Shown piece by piece: positions 7,327 through 7,832 of a DNA stretch of 7,832 bases. Origin of the DNA: Nitrospirota bacterium (GTDB taxonomy: Bacteria > Nitrospinota > Nitrospinia > Nitrospinales > Nitrospinaceae). A model generated the notes under the pieces. The model was not told where the DNA came from. It searched no databases and worked only from the letters and a program-made list of their open reading frames with translations. The stretch covers positions 1 to 7,832 of the forward strand of contig QIDN01000005.1 of NCBI GenBank assembly GCA_003229345.1, read 5' to 3'. The position numbers and the translations under genes are program-made. The first letter of the stretch is position 1. Each line of letters begins with the position of its first letter.

Positions 7327-7832
7327 TCAGGCTTGGACAATCCGTTCGGCTTTTTTTAAATCTTCGGAAGAATTAATTCCGAAAATTTCATCCGCGTTCC
7401 GGGTCGAATGACACGCCACAACATGCCCACTCTGGGAGAGAATTCCAACCGTATCGGTCAGATAATACTCCCCCTGCGCGTTGCAGGAGCCAACTGATGC
7501 TAAAGTCTTGAAAAGAATGTCCTTATCAAAACAATAAACGCCAGAGTTGTATTCGTCAATAGTTTTTTCCTGTTCGCTGGCATCCCGAACCTCCACGATG
7601 CGTAAAACAGCCCCTTCCGGACTGCGGACCACGCGGCCAAAATCCTTCTTTTCCTTGGTTTTAAGGCTCAACAGGGTGCATCCGGCACCGTTTTCGTGAT
7701 GCTTGTGAAGCAGGGTCTGGAGAGTTGAGGATTGGATCAACGGCATGTCCCCGCACAAGATCAGAACATCCCCCTCGAAGTCCTTCAAAGCGGCCTGAGC
7801 TTGCAGAACCGCATGTCCGGTCCCCAGCTGTT
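7327..7832 (-). CDS. Stand-alone GlmU uridyltransferase domain (GlcNAc-1-phosphate uridylyltransferase), N-terminus outside window
   Basis: The 168 visible codons correspond to the second two-thirds of the GlmU pyrophosphorylase domain, which joins GlcNAc-1-phosphate to UTP to form UDP-GlcNAc. Visible motifs are QLGTGHAV near the right edge, CGDMPLI (metal-binding Asp), GRVVR, RIVEVRDA, the EYNSGV sugar-binding Asn, GEYYLTD and GINSSEDL (the second metal ligand, Asn in GVNNR of E. coli). All residues expected for uridyltransfer in this part are kept. The protein stops at SEDLKKAERIVQA, where E. coli GlmU goes on through a linker to its beta-helix acetyltransferase domain, so the second half is absent. 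With about 75-80 residues missing at the front, the whole would be roughly 245-250 residues. The reading frame is open to the window edge, so an internal TTG near 7788 is not the start. It is the first visible gene of the glm cluster. I give no symbol because calling it glmU would imply both activities. Confidence 0.87.
   Translation of the reverse strand, partial: QLGTGHAVLQAQAALKDFEGDVLILCGDMPLIQSSTLQTLLHKHHENGAGCTLLSLKTKEKKDFGRVVRSPEGAVLRIVEVRDASEQEKTIDEYNSGVYCFDKDILFKTLASVGSCNAQGEYYLTDTVGILSQSGHVVACHSTRNADEIFGINSSEDLKKAERIVQA

Noticed and set aside
7327..7788. A complete short gene starting at an internal TTG near 7788
   Set aside because: The frame continues to the window edge and encodes the conserved QLGTGHAV motif of GlmU upstream of that codon, so the gene starts outside the window.
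1..7832. Mobile elements, CRISPR arrays, tRNA or rRNA genes
   Set aside because: No transposase-like frame, terminal repeats, spaced direct repeats or RNA-gene signatures were seen; nearly all the sequence is taken up by recognisable housekeeping genes.

Overview
The window looks like a chromosomal, cell-envelope-centred stretch from a Gram-negative, rod-shaped bacterium. Supporting this are MreB, a membrane-anchored periplasmic PpiD/SurA-type foldase, and GlmS/GlmU-type genes for UDP-GlcNAc synthesis. Base composition appears close to balanced by eye. The combination of a ThiD-ThiN fusion with an archaeal-style 401-residue GlmU-like protein suggests a lineage outside the classical gammaproteobacteria, for example a deltaproteobacterium- or Nitrospinota-like group. 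That placement is a weak guess. There are no mobile elements, CRISPR arrays or RNA genes, and coding density is high.

Layout. Positions 1-465 (minus) hold the first 155 codons of mreB. A 244-bp divergent intergenic region (466-709) carries a good candidate promoter for mreB and a weaker one for the foldase. Positions 710-2644 (plus) encode a 644-residue membrane-anchored parvulin-type peptidyl-prolyl isomerase. A 93-bp convergent gap with a small hairpin follows. Everything to the right is on the minus strand and is transcribed right to left: a stand-alone GlmU uridyltransferase domain (7327-7832, N-terminus outside the window), a 401-residue GlmU-like nucleotidyltransferase plus left-handed beta-helix protein (6070-7275), glmS (4237-6057), then, after 104 bp, a thiD-thiN fusion (2738-4132).

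How the genes fit together. GlmS makes glucosamine-6-phosphate, and GlmU-type enzymes act two steps later to make UDP-GlcNAc for peptidoglycan and lipopolysaccharide, so the right half is a UDP-GlcNAc operon. Its unusual point is that the usual two-domain GlmU is replaced by two genes. One is a uridyltransferase domain with no acetyltransferase domain, whose visible catalytic residues are intact. The other is an archaeal-type full-length GlmU homologue in which the key residues of both active sites appear to be substituted (R13N, K23N, Asn-to-Leu170, His-to-Arg317, Tyr-to-Phe320). I infer that the 401-residue protein is a pseudoenzyme, or has taken a new role, possibly as a scaffold or regulatory subunit for its neighbours. 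This is the most interesting signal in the window. The ThiD-ThiN fusion supplies the pyrimidine branch and coupling step of thiamine phosphate synthesis and seems functionally unrelated to the glm genes.
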